This document shows positions 24,433 through 35,232 of a stretch of 64,000 nt of DNA, piece by piece. Each line of letters starts with the position of its first letter. Positions within the stretch are counted from its first letter, which is position 1. Below the pieces are notes generated by a model. It ran no database searches and had not been told where the DNA came from. It saw nothing but the letters and a program-made list of their open reading frames with translations. Source of the stretch: Papio anubis (lineage: Eukaryota; Chordata; Mammalia; Primates; Cercopithecidae); the NCBI RefSeq assembly GCF_008728515.1, contig NC_044995.1, forward strand, positions 16,704,127 through 16,768,126, in the 5' to 3' direction. A program made the translations under genes and the position numbers.

Positions 24433-24748
24433 GACAAGGTTTTTGTTTTTTTTCTTTTTTTTTTTGAGACAGAGCCTCACTTTGTTGCCCAGCCTGGAGT
24501 GCAGTGATGCGATCTTGGCTCGCTGCAATCTCCGTCTCCCAGGTTCAAGCAATTCTCCTATCTAGGCCTCCCAAGTAGCTGGGATTACAGGTGTGCCACC
24601 ACGCCCGGCTAATTTTTGTATTTTTAGTAGAGATAGGTTTTCACCATGTTCACTAGGCTGCTGCTCGAACTCCTGACCTCAGGTGATCTGCCTGTCTCGG
24701 CCTCCCAAAGTGTTGGGATTACAGGCGTGAACTACCATACCTGGCCTG
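24433..24748 (-). repeat. AluS
   Basis: Antisense Alu. The target repeat is TGACAAGGTTTTT on both sides. Confidence 0.94.
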
Positions 24749-24887
24749 AAAATGACAAGGTTTTTAAGTACTAAAGAATATAAAACAAAAAGCAAAACTT
24801 TCCCCCCACTTTTTTTTTAAAGTCTCATTGGGAAAAAAAATTAATGCACAGAACATCATGTATATCGAAAAATAATATAAACATAGC

Positions 24888-25045
24888 CGGCCATGGTTGT
24901 GGGTGCCTGTAATCCCAGCTACTTGGGAGGCTAAGGCAGGAGAATCACTTGAACCCGGGAGGCAGAGGTTGCAGTGAGCTGAGATTATTTCTCCACTGCA
25001 CTTCAGCCTGGGTGACAGAGTGAAACTGTCTCAAAAAAAAAAAAG
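24888..25045 (+). repeat. Alu right half, 5' truncated
   Basis: Sense Alu beginning inside the second arm and ending in an A tail at 25032-25045. Confidence 0.9.
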
Positions 25046-25069
25046 GAAAATAAAATAAATAAAAGTATT

Positions 25070-25330
25070 TATACGGTGCTCTATGTGTGTCAGGCACCAT
25101 TCTAAGAGCTGCATACGTTTTAATTTATTTAATTATCATGACGTTTTTATTTAGTTATCACGACAACTTTATGATGTAGACATTAACTGTTATTATCTCA
25201 ATTTCCCAGATGAGGAAACTGAAGCTCAGAGAGGTGAATCACTTGCTTAATTTCATCCAGATAGAAGTTGCAGAGATGGGACTCTCATCTAGGCTAACCC
25301 CATGGTCCAGGCCCTTAACCACAACTGTGT
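25070..25330 (-). repeat. MIR
   Basis: Reversed MIR with GTCAGGCACCATTCTAAG, CCCAGATGAGGAAACTGAAG and CCAGGCCCTTAACCAC. An internal AT-rich duplication near 25105-25160 repeats ATTTA..TTATCA(T/C)GAC. Confidence 0.75.
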
Positions 25331-25556
25331 CATCTCAGGAGGAGGAAAGAGAGAAGTGAAGCGCCTGGGGGCTGGTTGCAGAGGGGAAGTGGCTAATGTT
25401 ACCCCAGCACCTCTTGACACTTCCACTGAGACCTGAAGCAGAAAGGACCAGTTCCCAGTCACTCTTCCTGCTTCCCACTGAAGTCCCCCTTCAGGTCCCC
25501 CTTCCCTTTAACCAGGAGGCTGCAAACTGTCAAAGGAGAACGCGTTATAAAAGTCA

Positions 25557-25696
25557 AGCCAGGCGTGGTGGCTCACACCTGGAATCCCAGCTACTCAGGA
25601 GGCTGAGGAGGGAGGAGGGCTTGCAGCCAGGAGTTCGAGGCCAGCCTGAGTAACATAATGAGACCCTCATCCCCTGGAAAAAAAAAAAAAAAAAAA
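25557..25696 (+). repeat. free left Alu monomer (FLAM-like)
   Basis: Single Alu arm of 140 bases with its own 20-base A tail and no second arm. Confidence 0.75.
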
Positions 25697-25842
25697 GACA
25701 GCAGGTTGGGTGGTATAATGTTCTCCAAACATCTCTTCCCTGGGACTCCTCTTGTGGCATCCTTTGCCCCGAGCTTTAGAAAAGTGCCCAATTTTTTTGT
25801 CTTTGTTTATTACACAAGCAGTGTAATAAACCTTAAAATCTG

Positions 25843-26168
25843 CCGGGCGCGGTGGCTCACGCCTGTAATCCCAGCACTTTGGGAGGCCGAGGCGGGCGGA
25901 TCACGAGGTCAGGAGATCGAGACCACCCTGGCTAACACGGTGAAACCCCGTCTCTACTAAAAATACAAAAAATTAGCTGGGCGAGGTGGTGGGCGCCTGT
26001 AGTCCCAGCTACTTGGGAGGCTGAGGCAGGAGAATGGCGAGAACCCGGGAGGCGGAGCTTGCAGTGAGCCGAGATCGCGCCACCGCACTCCAGCCTGGGA
26101 GACAAAGTGAGACTCCTTCTCAAAACAAAACAAACAAACAAAAAAACAAACCAAAACAAAAAAAAACT
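25843..26168 (+). repeat. AluY
   Basis: Almost consensus sense AluY from GCCGGGCGCGGTGGCTCACG, with an AAAC-repeat tail at 26120-26165. Confidence 0.96.
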
Positions 26169-26234
26169 TCCATGAAGAATCTCCCATTTTAATCTAAATT
26201 TAAATTTTTAGGTTAAAAAAAAAAAAAAATCCTA

Positions 26235-26600
26235 GCCCTCGCTCCTGATTGGACATCAAGGATAAGGGGCGTGGCTTAAGCGCTGAGTGGCATATTGAAA
26301 GTCGAGCGGCGAACTTGGACAGAACGTCTTGTTAGAAAGCAGGTTGGGGCGGCAGGGTCAACTCGTGTTTCTCGACCAGTTTGTGGACCTAGGAAACAGG
26401 GGTCCCTGTGCACAACAGGAGTGCTGCCCACCGGCAGGAGATGGCACAGAGGACCAGAGCCTGGCTCAGTTTCCCTGCAAACATCATCCCAAGCGCCCCG
26501 CGCACTTTCATGTGGTGTTCGTGGAGCGCCCCCTGGAGCTCGAAGGCTGGTGGTGACCCAGGAGTTAGGCATCTGGGTTACTTAATACATTCATTTCCCA
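26235..26600. promoter_or_regulatory. small CpG-containing promoter-like segment
   Basis: The only stretch in the central window with many CpGs outside Alus. A reversed CCAAT box (TGATTGG, about 26246-26252) is followed 15-20 bases later by GGGGCGTGGC, a KLF/SP-type GC box, then AAGCGCTGAG. Plus-strand open frames start just after it (26295-26585, 26329-26556) but match nothing I know. No TATA box or splice site ties it to a gene, so this rests on composition and motif spacing only. Confidence 0.3.
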
Positions 26601-27090
26601 GAGTCTCAGGACATGACTTAGCCCCAGGCTTCTAGAATTGCTTCCCAGGCTCAGTTCCCACTTCCCAGTCATGTTCCACCACCACGACCCCTCGCCTGAC
26701 CGCGGGATGAGATGCAGCTCACCAATTCCTCCGAAGACAGACATCCCTGTTACGTGTAGGGAACAGGTTTTGTTGTTTTTTAAAAAAAGCTCCCACCACG
26801 CCTGCCACCAACAATTCTTAATGTTTTATTTTTCTTAAATGTTCATGCAAACAGAATAACAAAGTAAACACCCGTCTACTCACTATTTCACCGCTTAATA
26901 CAGTCGTTTTTTAAAAATCAGAAGTAAGCTATGCTTACCATAAAAAATGCCTAAACGTTACAAAAGTCAAAAGCAGAACTCCAAGCTGTGGTCTTATCTT
27001 CCAGCTCATAGGGTCCTTTCTAGAGAACGTGGTTGTGTTTGCAAATCTGCACTCACTTAGAGGATGGCTGGGTTACAAGAGAGCACTCTA
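26601..27090. other. unclassified spacer
   Basis: No gene, RNA or confidently named repeat; 26800-27000 is AT-rich. Confidence 0.35.
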
Positions 27091-27093
27091 CAC

Positions 27094-27655
27094 CGGGGGT
27101 CCCCAACACCCCCACTCCCCACCCCCACAGACCAGTACCCATGGTGGCCTGTTAGGAACCAGACCGCACAGCAGGAGGTGAGCAGCGGGCCAGCCAGCAA
27201 AGCTTCGTCTGTATTTGCAGCCACTCCCGTCGCTGGGTTACAGCCTGAGCCCCGCCTCCTGTCAGGTCAGCCAGGGCACTAATTCTCAAAGGAGCGCAAA
27301 CTCTATTGTGAACTGCGCATTCGAGGGATCTAGGTTGCGTGCTCCTTATGAGAATCGAATGCCTGAAGATCTGTCACTGTGTCCCATCACCCCCACATGG
27401 GACCATCTAGTTGCAGGAAAACAAGTTCAGGGCTCCCATTAGATTTGACATTATGGTGAGTTGTATAATTATTTGATGATATATTATAATGTAATAATAA
27501 TAGAAATAAAGTGCACAATAAATGTAATATGCTTGAATCATACCCAAAGAATCCCCCACCCCACCCACCCCACCCACCCCACTGCTGCCGTCTGTGGAAA
27601 AATTATCTTCCCCAAAACTGGTTCCTGGTGCCCAAAACGTTGGGGACCACTGCAC
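27094..27655 (-). repeat. MER1-type hAT-Charlie element
   Basis: Ends are inverted: GGGGGTCCCCAACACC on the left and GTTGGGGACCAC on the right. The interior has CCTGTTAGGAACCAGACCGC, GTGAACTGCGCATTCGAGG and CTTATGAGAATCGAATGCC, words I know from MER1A/B. It carries an AT-rich patch (27450-27520) and a CCACCCCACC repeat (27546-27580). Orientation follows my memory of the consensus. Confidence 0.8.
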
Positions 27656-28030
27656 CTCACAGTTCCGCAGCTGCTGCCATCCTGGTTTATCCATACATCT
27701 TGGGGCTTCCAGGTCAGCCCCTGCAGCTTTACCTTCTTCTTGTTTAGATGTTCAGAGAATAGTCCAGTCTCTGTTCCGTCCAGCTTTAGAGCCTCAGCGT
27801 TTCTTCACATCAGTCACTTGCTTATTAATTATTTAAAGGTTCTTGCTTCTTCTTTCTGAAACTAAAGGAGAGGTCCCTGATCAAGTTGAATTTTGCAAAG
27901 GTGAGTAGTGACTTTTACAGTTAATTCCTGGGATTGGCTGGGGGAACTCAAGGCCTCCAGCCCTCACTAAGTTCTCTTAGGGAATCATTCATTCCTTTAA
28001 GATCAAGCTAGACAGTTTTATTTTTATGTA
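27656..28030. other. unclassified spacer
   Basis: Nothing recognised. The plus-strand frame 27461-27859 runs from the hAT element into this spacer and is not a credible gene. Confidence 0.35.
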
Positions 28031-28034
28031 TTTA

Positions 28035-28329
28035 TTTATTTATTTTGAGACAGAGTCTCGCTCTGTCACCCAGGCTGGAGTGCAGTGGCATGACCTTGGC
28101 TTACTGCAACCTCCGCCTCCTGGGTTTAAGTGATTCTTCTGCCTCAGCCTTTGGAGTAGCTGGGACTACAGGCGCATGCCACCACATCTGGTGAATTTTT
28201 TTTTTTTTTTTTGGTAGAGACGGGGTTTCATCATATTGGTCAGGCTGGTCCCCAACTCCTGATCTCGTGATCCACCCGCCTCCGCCTCCCAAAGTGCTGG
28301 GATTACAGGCATAAGCCACGGCGCCTGGC
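28035..28329 (-). repeat. AluS
   Basis: Antisense Alu with a TTTA-repeat tail and end GCCACGGCGCCTGGCC. Confidence 0.94.
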
Positions 28330-28384
28330 CGAGCCAGACATTTTTTTTTTTTTAATTAAGACATTATTACATTATTATTATAAT

Positions 28385-28672
28385 TTTTTTAGATGGAGTT
28401 TCACTCCTGTTGTCCAGGCTGGAGTGCAATGGCGCGATCTTGGCTCACTGCAACCTCTGCCTCCTAAGATCAAGTGATTCTCCTGCCTCAGCCTTCCAAG
28501 TAGCTGGGATTACAGACATGCGCCACTGTGCCCGGCTAATTTTGTATTTTTAGTAGAGATGGGGTTTTACCATGTTGGCCAGGTTGGTTTGAACTTCTGA
28601 CCTCAGGTGACCAAACCACCTTGGCCTGGGATTACAGTACTGGGATTACAGGCGTGAGCCACTGCGCCTGGC
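28385..28672 (-). repeat. Alu
   Basis: Antisense Alu; a GGGATTACAG word is duplicated close to its 5' end (28629 and 28641), and part of the usual CTCCCAAAGTG region is lost. Confidence 0.92.
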
Positions 28673-28883
28673 AACAGACATTATTTTTTGGAGCAGTTTG
28701 AAGCTTACAGAAAATTGAGCAGGTAGTATGCAGTTCCCATATACCACTCAGCCCCTAACACTTTTCCCTACCATTTTCTTCTAAATTTATTTGTTTTTTT
28801 AAAAATTGTATGATTTTATCTTGTACAATATAATGTTTTGAAGTATGTATATATTGTGGAATGGTTAAATCTAGCTTGTTTAT

Positions 28884-29182
28884 TTATTTATTTATTTATT
28901 GAGACGGAGTTTCGCTCTTGTTGCCCAGGCTGGAGTGCAATGGGCAATCTCGGCTCACCGCAACCTCCGCCTCCAGAGTTCAAGCGATTCTCCTGCCTCA
29001 GTCTCCTAAGTAGCTGGGATTACAGGCATGTGCCACCATGCCTGGCTAATTTTGTATTTTTAGTAGAGACGGGGTTTCTCCATGTTGGTCAGGCTGGTCT
29101 TTGAACTCTCGACCTCAGGTGATCCTCCCGCCTCAGCCTCCCAAAGTGCTGGGATTGCAGGCGTGAGCCACCGCACCTGGCC
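28884..29182 (-). repeat. AluS
   Basis: Antisense Alu with TTTA tail; related target words ATCTAGCT occur on both sides. Confidence 0.94.
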
Positions 29183-29539
29183 AGATCTAGCTAATTTAAA
29201 GAAATGCGTTACCTCACGTAGTTATTATTATTACTATTATTACTTTGTAGTGAGAACACCTAACATCTACTCTCTTAGTGTTTTTCAAGAATGCAATAAA
29301 TCACCATTAATTATAGTCATGATGCTGTCCTTAGGTCTCTTGAACTTATTCCTTCTATCTAAATGTAATTATGCATCCTTTGACCAACGTCTTCCCAACT
29401 TACCCCCAACAACCCCAGATTCTTTTAACCACCATTCTACTCTCTACTTCTATGAGGTCCACTTTAAAAAAAAAAAAAGTATTTATTTAGTTTTTCAAAT
29501 TTTATTTTTTATTATTTATTTATTCATTTATTTATTTAT

Positions 29540-29832
29540 TTATTTTGAGACGGAGTTTCCCTCTTGTTGCCCAGTCTGGAGTGCAATGGTGCGATCTTGG
29601 CTCACTGCAACCTCTGCCTTCCGGGTTCAAGCGATTCTCTTGCCTCAGCCTCCTGGGTAGCTGGGATTACGGGTGCCTGCCACCATGCCCAGCTAATTTT
29701 TTGGTATTTTTAGTAGAGATGGGGTTTCGCCATGTTGGCCAGGCTGGTCTCGAACTCCTGACCTCAGGTGATCCACCCACCTTGACCTCTCAAAGTGCTG
29801 AGATTACAGGCATGAGCCACCATGCCCAGACT
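29540..29832 (-). repeat. AluS
   Basis: Antisense Alu with a long TTTA tail, inserted at the tail of the younger L1. Confidence 0.93.
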
Positions 29833-30199
29833 TATTTATTTTCATTATTTTTATTTCAATAGGTATTTGGGGGAACAGGTGGTGTTTGGTTACATGAATA
29901 ATTTGTTAAGTGGTGATTTCTGAGATTTTGGCACACCCATCACCTGAGCAGTATACACTGCACCATATTTGTAGTCTTTTATCCCTCACCCTTCCCCTGA
30001 GTCCCCAAAGTCCATTGTGTCATTCTTATGCCTTTGCATCCTCATAGCTTAGCTCCCACTTAAGAGTGAGAAAGTATGACGTTTGGTTTTCCATTCCTGA
30101 GTTACTTCAGTTAGAATAATGGTCTCCAATCCATCCAGGTTGCTGCAAATGCCATTATTTCATTTTCTTTTTATGGCTGAATAGTATTCCGTGGTATGT

Positions 30200-30212
30200 C
30201 TCTCTCTCTCTC

Positions 30213-30261
<49 letters not shown>

Positions 30262-30345
30262 CACATACCATGGAATAATATGTGTATGTATGTATGTATC
30301 TATCTATCTATCTATCATCTATCTATCTATATATCACATTTTCTT
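30200..30345. repeat. compound microsatellite TC / CA / TA / TATC
   Basis: TC at 30199-30214, CA at 30218-30250, TA at 30251-30260, TGTA at 30280-30297 and TATC at 30297-30330, within the L1 relic. Confidence 0.95.
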
Positions 30346-30865
30346 TATCCACTTGTTGATTGATGGACATTTGGGCTGGTTCTATAATTTTGTAATTGTG
30401 AATTGTGTTGCTATAAACATGTGTGTGCAAGTATCTCTTTTGTATAATGACTTATTTTCCTCTAAGCAGATACCCAGTAGTGGGATTGCTGGATCAAATG
30501 GTAAATCTACTTTTTGTCCTTTAAGGAATCTCCACTGTTTTCTCTAGTGGGTGTACTAGTTTACATTCCCGCCAAGAGTGTAAAAGTGTTCCCTTTTCAT
30601 CACATGCACAACACCCATTATTTTTTGACTTTTTGATCTTTGATTTTGTTATTTTTTTATTGTGGCCATTCTTGCAGGAGTAAGGCGTAGGGTCCACTTT
30701 TTAGGATTCCACATGTGTGTGAGATCATGTAGTATTTGTCTTTCTGTGTCTGGTTTATTTCATTTAACATAATGTCCTTTAGGCTCATCTATGTTGCAAA
30801 TGACAGGATTTCATTCTTTATTAATACTTTTTTAATGGCCAAACTGTGTATAAATCCATTGTGTA

Positions 30866-31920
30866 ACACCAAAAGCAATGGCAACAAAAGTCAAAATTGA
30901 CAAATGGGATCTAATTAAACTAAAGAGCTTCCGCACAGCGAAAGAAACTACCATCAGAGTGAACAGGCAACCTACAGAATGGGAGAAAATTTTTGCAATC
31001 TACTCATCTGACAAAGGGCTAATATCCAGAACCTACAAAGAACTCAAACAAATTTACAAGAAAAAAACAACCCCATCAAAAAGTGGGCAAAGGATATGAA
31101 CAGACATTTCTCAAAAGAAGACATTCATACAGCCAACAGACACATGAAAAAATGCTCATCATCACTGGCCATCAGAGAAATACAAATCAAAACCACAATG
31201 AGATACCATCTCACACCAGTTAGAATGGCAATCATTAAAAAGTCAGGAAACAACAGGTGCTGGAGAGGATGTGGAGAAATAGGAACACTTTTACACTGTT
31301 GGTAGGATTGTAAACTAGTTCAACCATTATGGAAAACAGTACCATATGACCCAGATCTAGATCTAGAAGTACCATATGACCCAGCCATCCCATTACTGGG
31401 TATATACCCAAAGGATTATAAATCATGCTGCTATAAAGACACATGCACACGTATGTTTATTGCAGCACTATTCACAATAGCAAAGACTTGGAATCAACCC
31501 AAATGTCCATCAGCGACGGACTGGATTAAGAAAATGTGGCACATATACACCATGGAATACTATGCAGCCATAAAAAAGGATGAGTTTGTGTCCTTTGTAG
31601 GGACACGGATGCAGCTGGAAACCATCGTTCTTAGCAAACTATCACAAGAACAGAAAACCAAACACCGCATGTTCTCACTCATAGGTGGGAACTAAACAAT
31701 GAGATCACTTGGACTCGGGAAGGGGAACATCACACACCGGGGCCTATCATGGGGAGGGGAAAGCGGGGAGGGATTGCATTGGGAGTTATACCTGATGTAA
31801 ATGACGAGTTGATGGGTGCTGACGAGTTGATGGGTGCAGCACAGCAACATGGCACAAGTATACATATGTAACAAACCTGCACGTTATGCACATGTACCCT
31901 AGAACTTAAAGTATTAAAAA
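30866..31920 (+). mobile_element. 5'-truncated L1PA with ORF2 tail
   Basis: Sense L1 holding the ORF2 C-terminal portion (GQRI-type frame at 30878-31099, then 31096-31305 and 31453-31695) and a short 3' UTR with poly(A) at 31917-31922. Target repeat AAATCCATTGTGTA occurs at about 30854 and 31921. Two internal tandem duplications: AGTACCATATGACCCA near 31340/31367 and TGACGAGTTGATGGGTGC at 31802 and 31820. Not functional. Confidence 0.94.
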
Positions 31921-31949
31921 AAATCCATTGTGTATAAATCATATTTTTT

Positions 31950-32241
31950 GTTGTTGTTTTTAGATGGAGTCTCGCTCTGTTGCCAGGCTGGAGTGCAGTG
32001 GTGCAATGTCGGCTCACTGGAACCTCTGGCTCCTGAGTTCAAGCAATTCTCCTGCCTCAGCCTCCCAAGTAGTTGGAACTACAAGCGTGTACCACCACAC
32101 CCAGCTAATTTTTGTATTTTTACTAGAGACCGGGTTTCACCATGTTGGCTAGGCTGGTCTTGAACACTTGACCTCAGGTGCTCCACCCGCCTCGGCCTCC
32201 CAAAGTGCTGGGATTACAGGCATGAGCCACCGTGCCTGGCC
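31950..32241 (-). repeat. AluS
   Basis: Antisense Alu with a short T-rich tail, inserted in the older L1. Confidence 0.93.
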
Positions 32242-34530
32242 CATTATTTTATTAAATAGACTTTCTTACCCTTTTCTCCCTCTTTGCCTCCTGGGACCCC
32301 AATAATTTGAAAATTTGGTTGCTTTATGGTATCATATGTCATGAAGGCGTTTATCATTCTTTTTAAATTTTTTTTTATTTTTGCCTTCCTGGGTTATTTC
32401 AAAAGATGTGGCTTCAAGTTCTGAAATTCTTTTTTCTACTTAATTTAGTCTTTTATTGAAGCTTTCAAATAGATTTTGTACTTCATTCAATGAAGTCTTC
32501 ATTTCCAGAATTTGTGTGGTTCTTTTTTATGTCTATCTCTTTGGTAAATTTCTCATTCATATCCTAAATTGTTTTTCTAATTTGTTTGTATTATTTTTCT
32601 GAGTTCTTTTGTATCTCACTGAGCTTCTTTAATATCATTATTTTGAATTCTTTATCCAGGTATAGCCTCTGTATGATTTATTTGGCTGAAAGCAACATCA
32701 GTAGTGTTATTTCCTCTGTGGCTTAAGGTGCAGTCGTTAGTGGAGACTGTGAATCTTTTCCAGGGATAGGGGATGTCAGGTGGGCCGGTTTTCGGGCCCA
32801 GCGGTGGCAGTGGTGGGCCAAGTATGCCTGTCCTTGAGCCCCAGGATGGTGTATGCTGGCACAGGTCTTACCAGGTTCAGGTGGGCCAATTCCCAGGCTT
32901 CCAGGTGGCTTGCTTGGGTGCTGGTATTGCCAGCCATGGGCCAGGTAGGTGCGTAGTTCCTGGGGCCACTGGGCAGCAAGGGTGGCATGGGCAATGGCAG
33001 TAATATTGGCAGGACAATCTAGCTCAAAGTCAGCTGGTGCTAGTGTTGGTGATGGCTGCAATGGGCTGAGCAGGCCAGTCTCCAGGCCCATAAGTGGCAC
33101 ATGCAAGTAGATGCCGCCTGAGGTGGTAGTGGTGGCCAGCTGGGTGTGTTGAGCCTCAGGCTCCTGGGACTATTCTCATCTCCTGGAAATGCTTGTGCAT
33201 CAGTTTAAAATCACCCTCTTTGCTGTGATCCGGGGAGACTAGCGAATGTCAAATTCCTTCAGTTCCCAGAGATAGGTGATTTAGGATGCAGTGGAAGCTG
33301 CAAAAGTTTGGGTGCTCACTGCATGGAAGAACTCCCTCCAGGGAGAGTCTATAGACTTACCACTGGAGCAAGCAAGGGCCAAAGGCTTGGACAGTGTCTG
33401 AACCCCCATGCAGGCTCCCAGGGGTCCAGCATTTGTCTGTCCGGTTCACTTCCAGATACAGGCTGGTTAAAAGCATGACTATCAAGCAGCAGCTGGAAGA
33501 GTGTGCTGGCAAATCCTTTTTGAGAAACTGGGAGCTGTGCATTTTGACCCCTTCTCTGCACTGCTCCGGTTGGGGGAGTGAGGTGGAGGAAGGCTAGCCT
33601 TGAAGTGCTTATGTGCCTGCTTAAAACCACTTTTTTCTTCTGTGAGCTAGGGAGACTCACATATGCTTAATCCCTTCCATTTCCAGAGCTAGGGGGTTTA
33701 GGATGCAGTCCTTTGAGTGCAGGTCTAAAAGTTGGGGTATTTGATGTGTGGACAAACTTCTTCCAGCAGGAATGGAGAGACCTGGATTTATTGCCGGTCT
33801 GAGCTGGGCTGAAGGCTTGGGTGGCACCTGGCTTCTGTTCAGGCTCTTGGAAGTCTGTAGTTTACCTACCTAGTCAACTCCCTGATGCAGGCTCGTTAGG
33901 AACTTAACCATCAACAGTTAGGGTGCTATATGTGTGGTTCACCCCTTTCCTCGTGGGGGAGAAGCTGGGAACTAGGGATTCCTTCGTGATTGTATGGCTC
34001 AGTGCCCAGAGTGGGTTTAGTATTTCCGAGTGCTTCAGCTTTTCCTGCCTGTTTGATAAGACATTTTTTTCTTTTTTTTCTTTTTTTCTGAGATGGAGTC
34101 TTGCTCTGTCACGTCACCCAGGTTGGAGTGCAGTGGTGCAATCTTGGCTCATGCAACCTCTACCTCCTGGGTTCCAGCAATTCTCTTGCCTCAGCCTCCT
34201 GAGTAGCTGGGACTACAGGCGCCTGCCACCACATCCAGCTAATTTTTTGTATTTTTAGTAGAGACAGGGTTTCACCGTGTTAGCCGGGATGGTCTTGAGC
34301 TCCTGACCTTGTGATCTGCCCACCTCGACCTCCCAAAAGGCTGGGATTACAGACGTGAGCTGCCGCGCCTGGCCTGATGAGACATTTTCTTAGTTGCCTG
34401 GTGTGTAAGAGTCTCTCAACTCACTTCTGACTTTCTTCCAGAGACAAATGATCTAGGCATAGATGTTTATTCAGTGCATCAGAGTCAGGAACCTCCTACG
34501 TCACTGTGTTCCTGGCGTCCCTTCTCTGAT
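32242..34530 (-). mobile_element. old L1 5' UTR region, minus strand
   Basis: Read on the minus strand, this begins near 34530 and runs down to 32242. GAACCTCCTACGTCACTG near 34486, repeats of the GGGGAGACTAGCGAATG / GGGAGACTCACATATGC kind (33232, 33650) and GTGCTATATGTGTGGTTCA near 33922 are old L1 5' UTR words. The 33.2 and 33.65 kb blocks look like diverged internal repeats. An AluS sits at 34070-34376. The 127-codon minus-strand frame at 32723-33106 is non-coding UTR. Confidence 0.65.
34070..34376 (-). repeat. AluS/Y
   Basis: Antisense Alu flanked by TGATAAGACATTTT and TGATGAGACATTTT. A small CACGT insertion disturbs the start of the second arm (about 34110). Confidence 0.94.
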
Positions 34531-34617
34531 GACGCTTTTTAATGCTGAAATTTGGGTGAGAAGGCACTCAAATGGAGTTCAGAAAATGCAGGCAGTGATG
34601 AAAGGTAGGGGAGTTCC

Positions 34618-34623
34618 TTTATT
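34618..34623 (-). terminator. LEUTX: candidate LEUTX poly(A) signal
   Basis: First AATAAA on the minus strand after the LEUTX stop codon, about 170 bases downstream and at the far edge of an A-rich tract (34624-34676). Its position suits a short 3' UTR; use is not shown by the sequence. Confidence 0.5.
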
Positions 34624-34794
34624 GTTTTTTGTTTTTGTTTTTTTGGTTTTTTTGGGTTTTTTTGTTTTTTAACAGAAAAAGATAAATTCCCAGCCCTGGA
34701 TCTACTTAGACTGGGCTCAACCCATTAAAGATGTTTGGAAATATGTTTCAGTGGATCAGATCACAGACCTCCCCTAGAAGCTATGTGTAAGAAG

Positions 34795-35232
34795 TTATGC
34801 TGAAGATTGGAGCTGGTCATACTCAAGGCATACTGGAAAAAGATATTGATTTAGGCTGCTGGTGTCATCTTCCCCTGGCAAGTCGTAGATCTTTACAAAT
34901 TCATCTATTTCACAGATAGTGGAGGCCCAAGGAGGATTTGAAGCCCCCAGACATATCTGTTCAATGTCATGTGCCCGAGAGTCCCAGGATGAATCCCTCA
35001 CAGAGGCGCCGGCTCCTCCAGGATTCTTGATATCAGAAGGCTCATGGAGATCATGGTCATTTGCATCAGAGATTCTGGGACTTACTGGACGAATGTTTGC
35101 AGTAGTTATAGCTGAGGGGGTCTCCTCCTCCTTCACTGAAAGGGTCTGGTTTGATGGTCCTAGTGATAGCCATGGCTGCATTCGCTGCCGCTGCTGCTTC
35201 TTCCATTTGGCACGCTGGTTCTTGAACCAAAT
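34795..35232 (-). CDS. LEUTX: LEUTX last coding exon (helix 3 end and activation region)
   Basis: Acceptor CTCCCTCCCCAG ends at 35233; translation starts IWFKNQRAKWKKQQRQRMQ, that is homeodomain residues 47 onward, with Trp48, Phe49, Asn51 and Arg53 intact and lysine at position 50 (bicoid-type K50 specificity, which favours TAATCC-like sites). The intron between residues 46 and 47 is the usual PRD-class position. The next 120 residues contain DIEQICLGASNPPWAS and end EYDQLQSSA before TAA at 34795-34797. The acidic-hydrophobic segments EIDEFVKIYDL and LNQYLFPVCLEY fit the activation region described for LEUTX. Exon length 438 bases. Confidence 0.95.
   Translation of the reverse strand: MWFKNQRAKWKKQQRQRMQPWLSLGPSNQTLSVKEEETPSAITTANIRPVSPRISDANDHDLHEPSDIKNPGGAGASVRDSSWDSRAHDIEQICLGASNPPWASTICEIDEFVKIYDLPGEDDTSSLNQYLFPVCLEYDQLQSSA

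Larger units (their letters stand above)
29220..30865 (-). mobile_element. nested antisense L1 3' ends
   Basis: Two ages. An older antisense L1 occupies 29225-29466 and resumes at 30689-30865. Between them lies a younger antisense L1 3' portion (29833-30688, with TATTTGGGGGAACAGGTGG and CAAATGGTAAATCTAC) carrying an Alu at its tail. GGTCCACTTT on both sides (29456 and 30690) marks that insertion. Confidence 0.85.

Noticed and set aside
26295..26585. 96-codon frame in the CpG-containing segment
   Set aside because: Three overlapping frames are all open there, as expected of GC-rich DNA; no family or splice support, so only the promoter-like composition is reported.
29082..29660. 192-codon plus-strand open frame, the longest in the window
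   Set aside because: It starts in one antisense Alu, crosses an L1 relic and ends in another Alu; it is repeat read-through with no domain.
30200..30345. CRISPR-like spaced repeats
   Set aside because: Simple CA/TATC microsatellites in a primate genome, without spacers.
30878..31695. L1 ORF2-like reading frames that could be called genes
   Set aside because: They are pieces of a truncated, frameshifted L1PA and are listed as a mobile element.
32723..33106. 127-codon minus-strand frame rich in Pro/His
   Set aside because: It lies in an old L1 5' UTR; composition follows the UTR and there is no start context or homologue.
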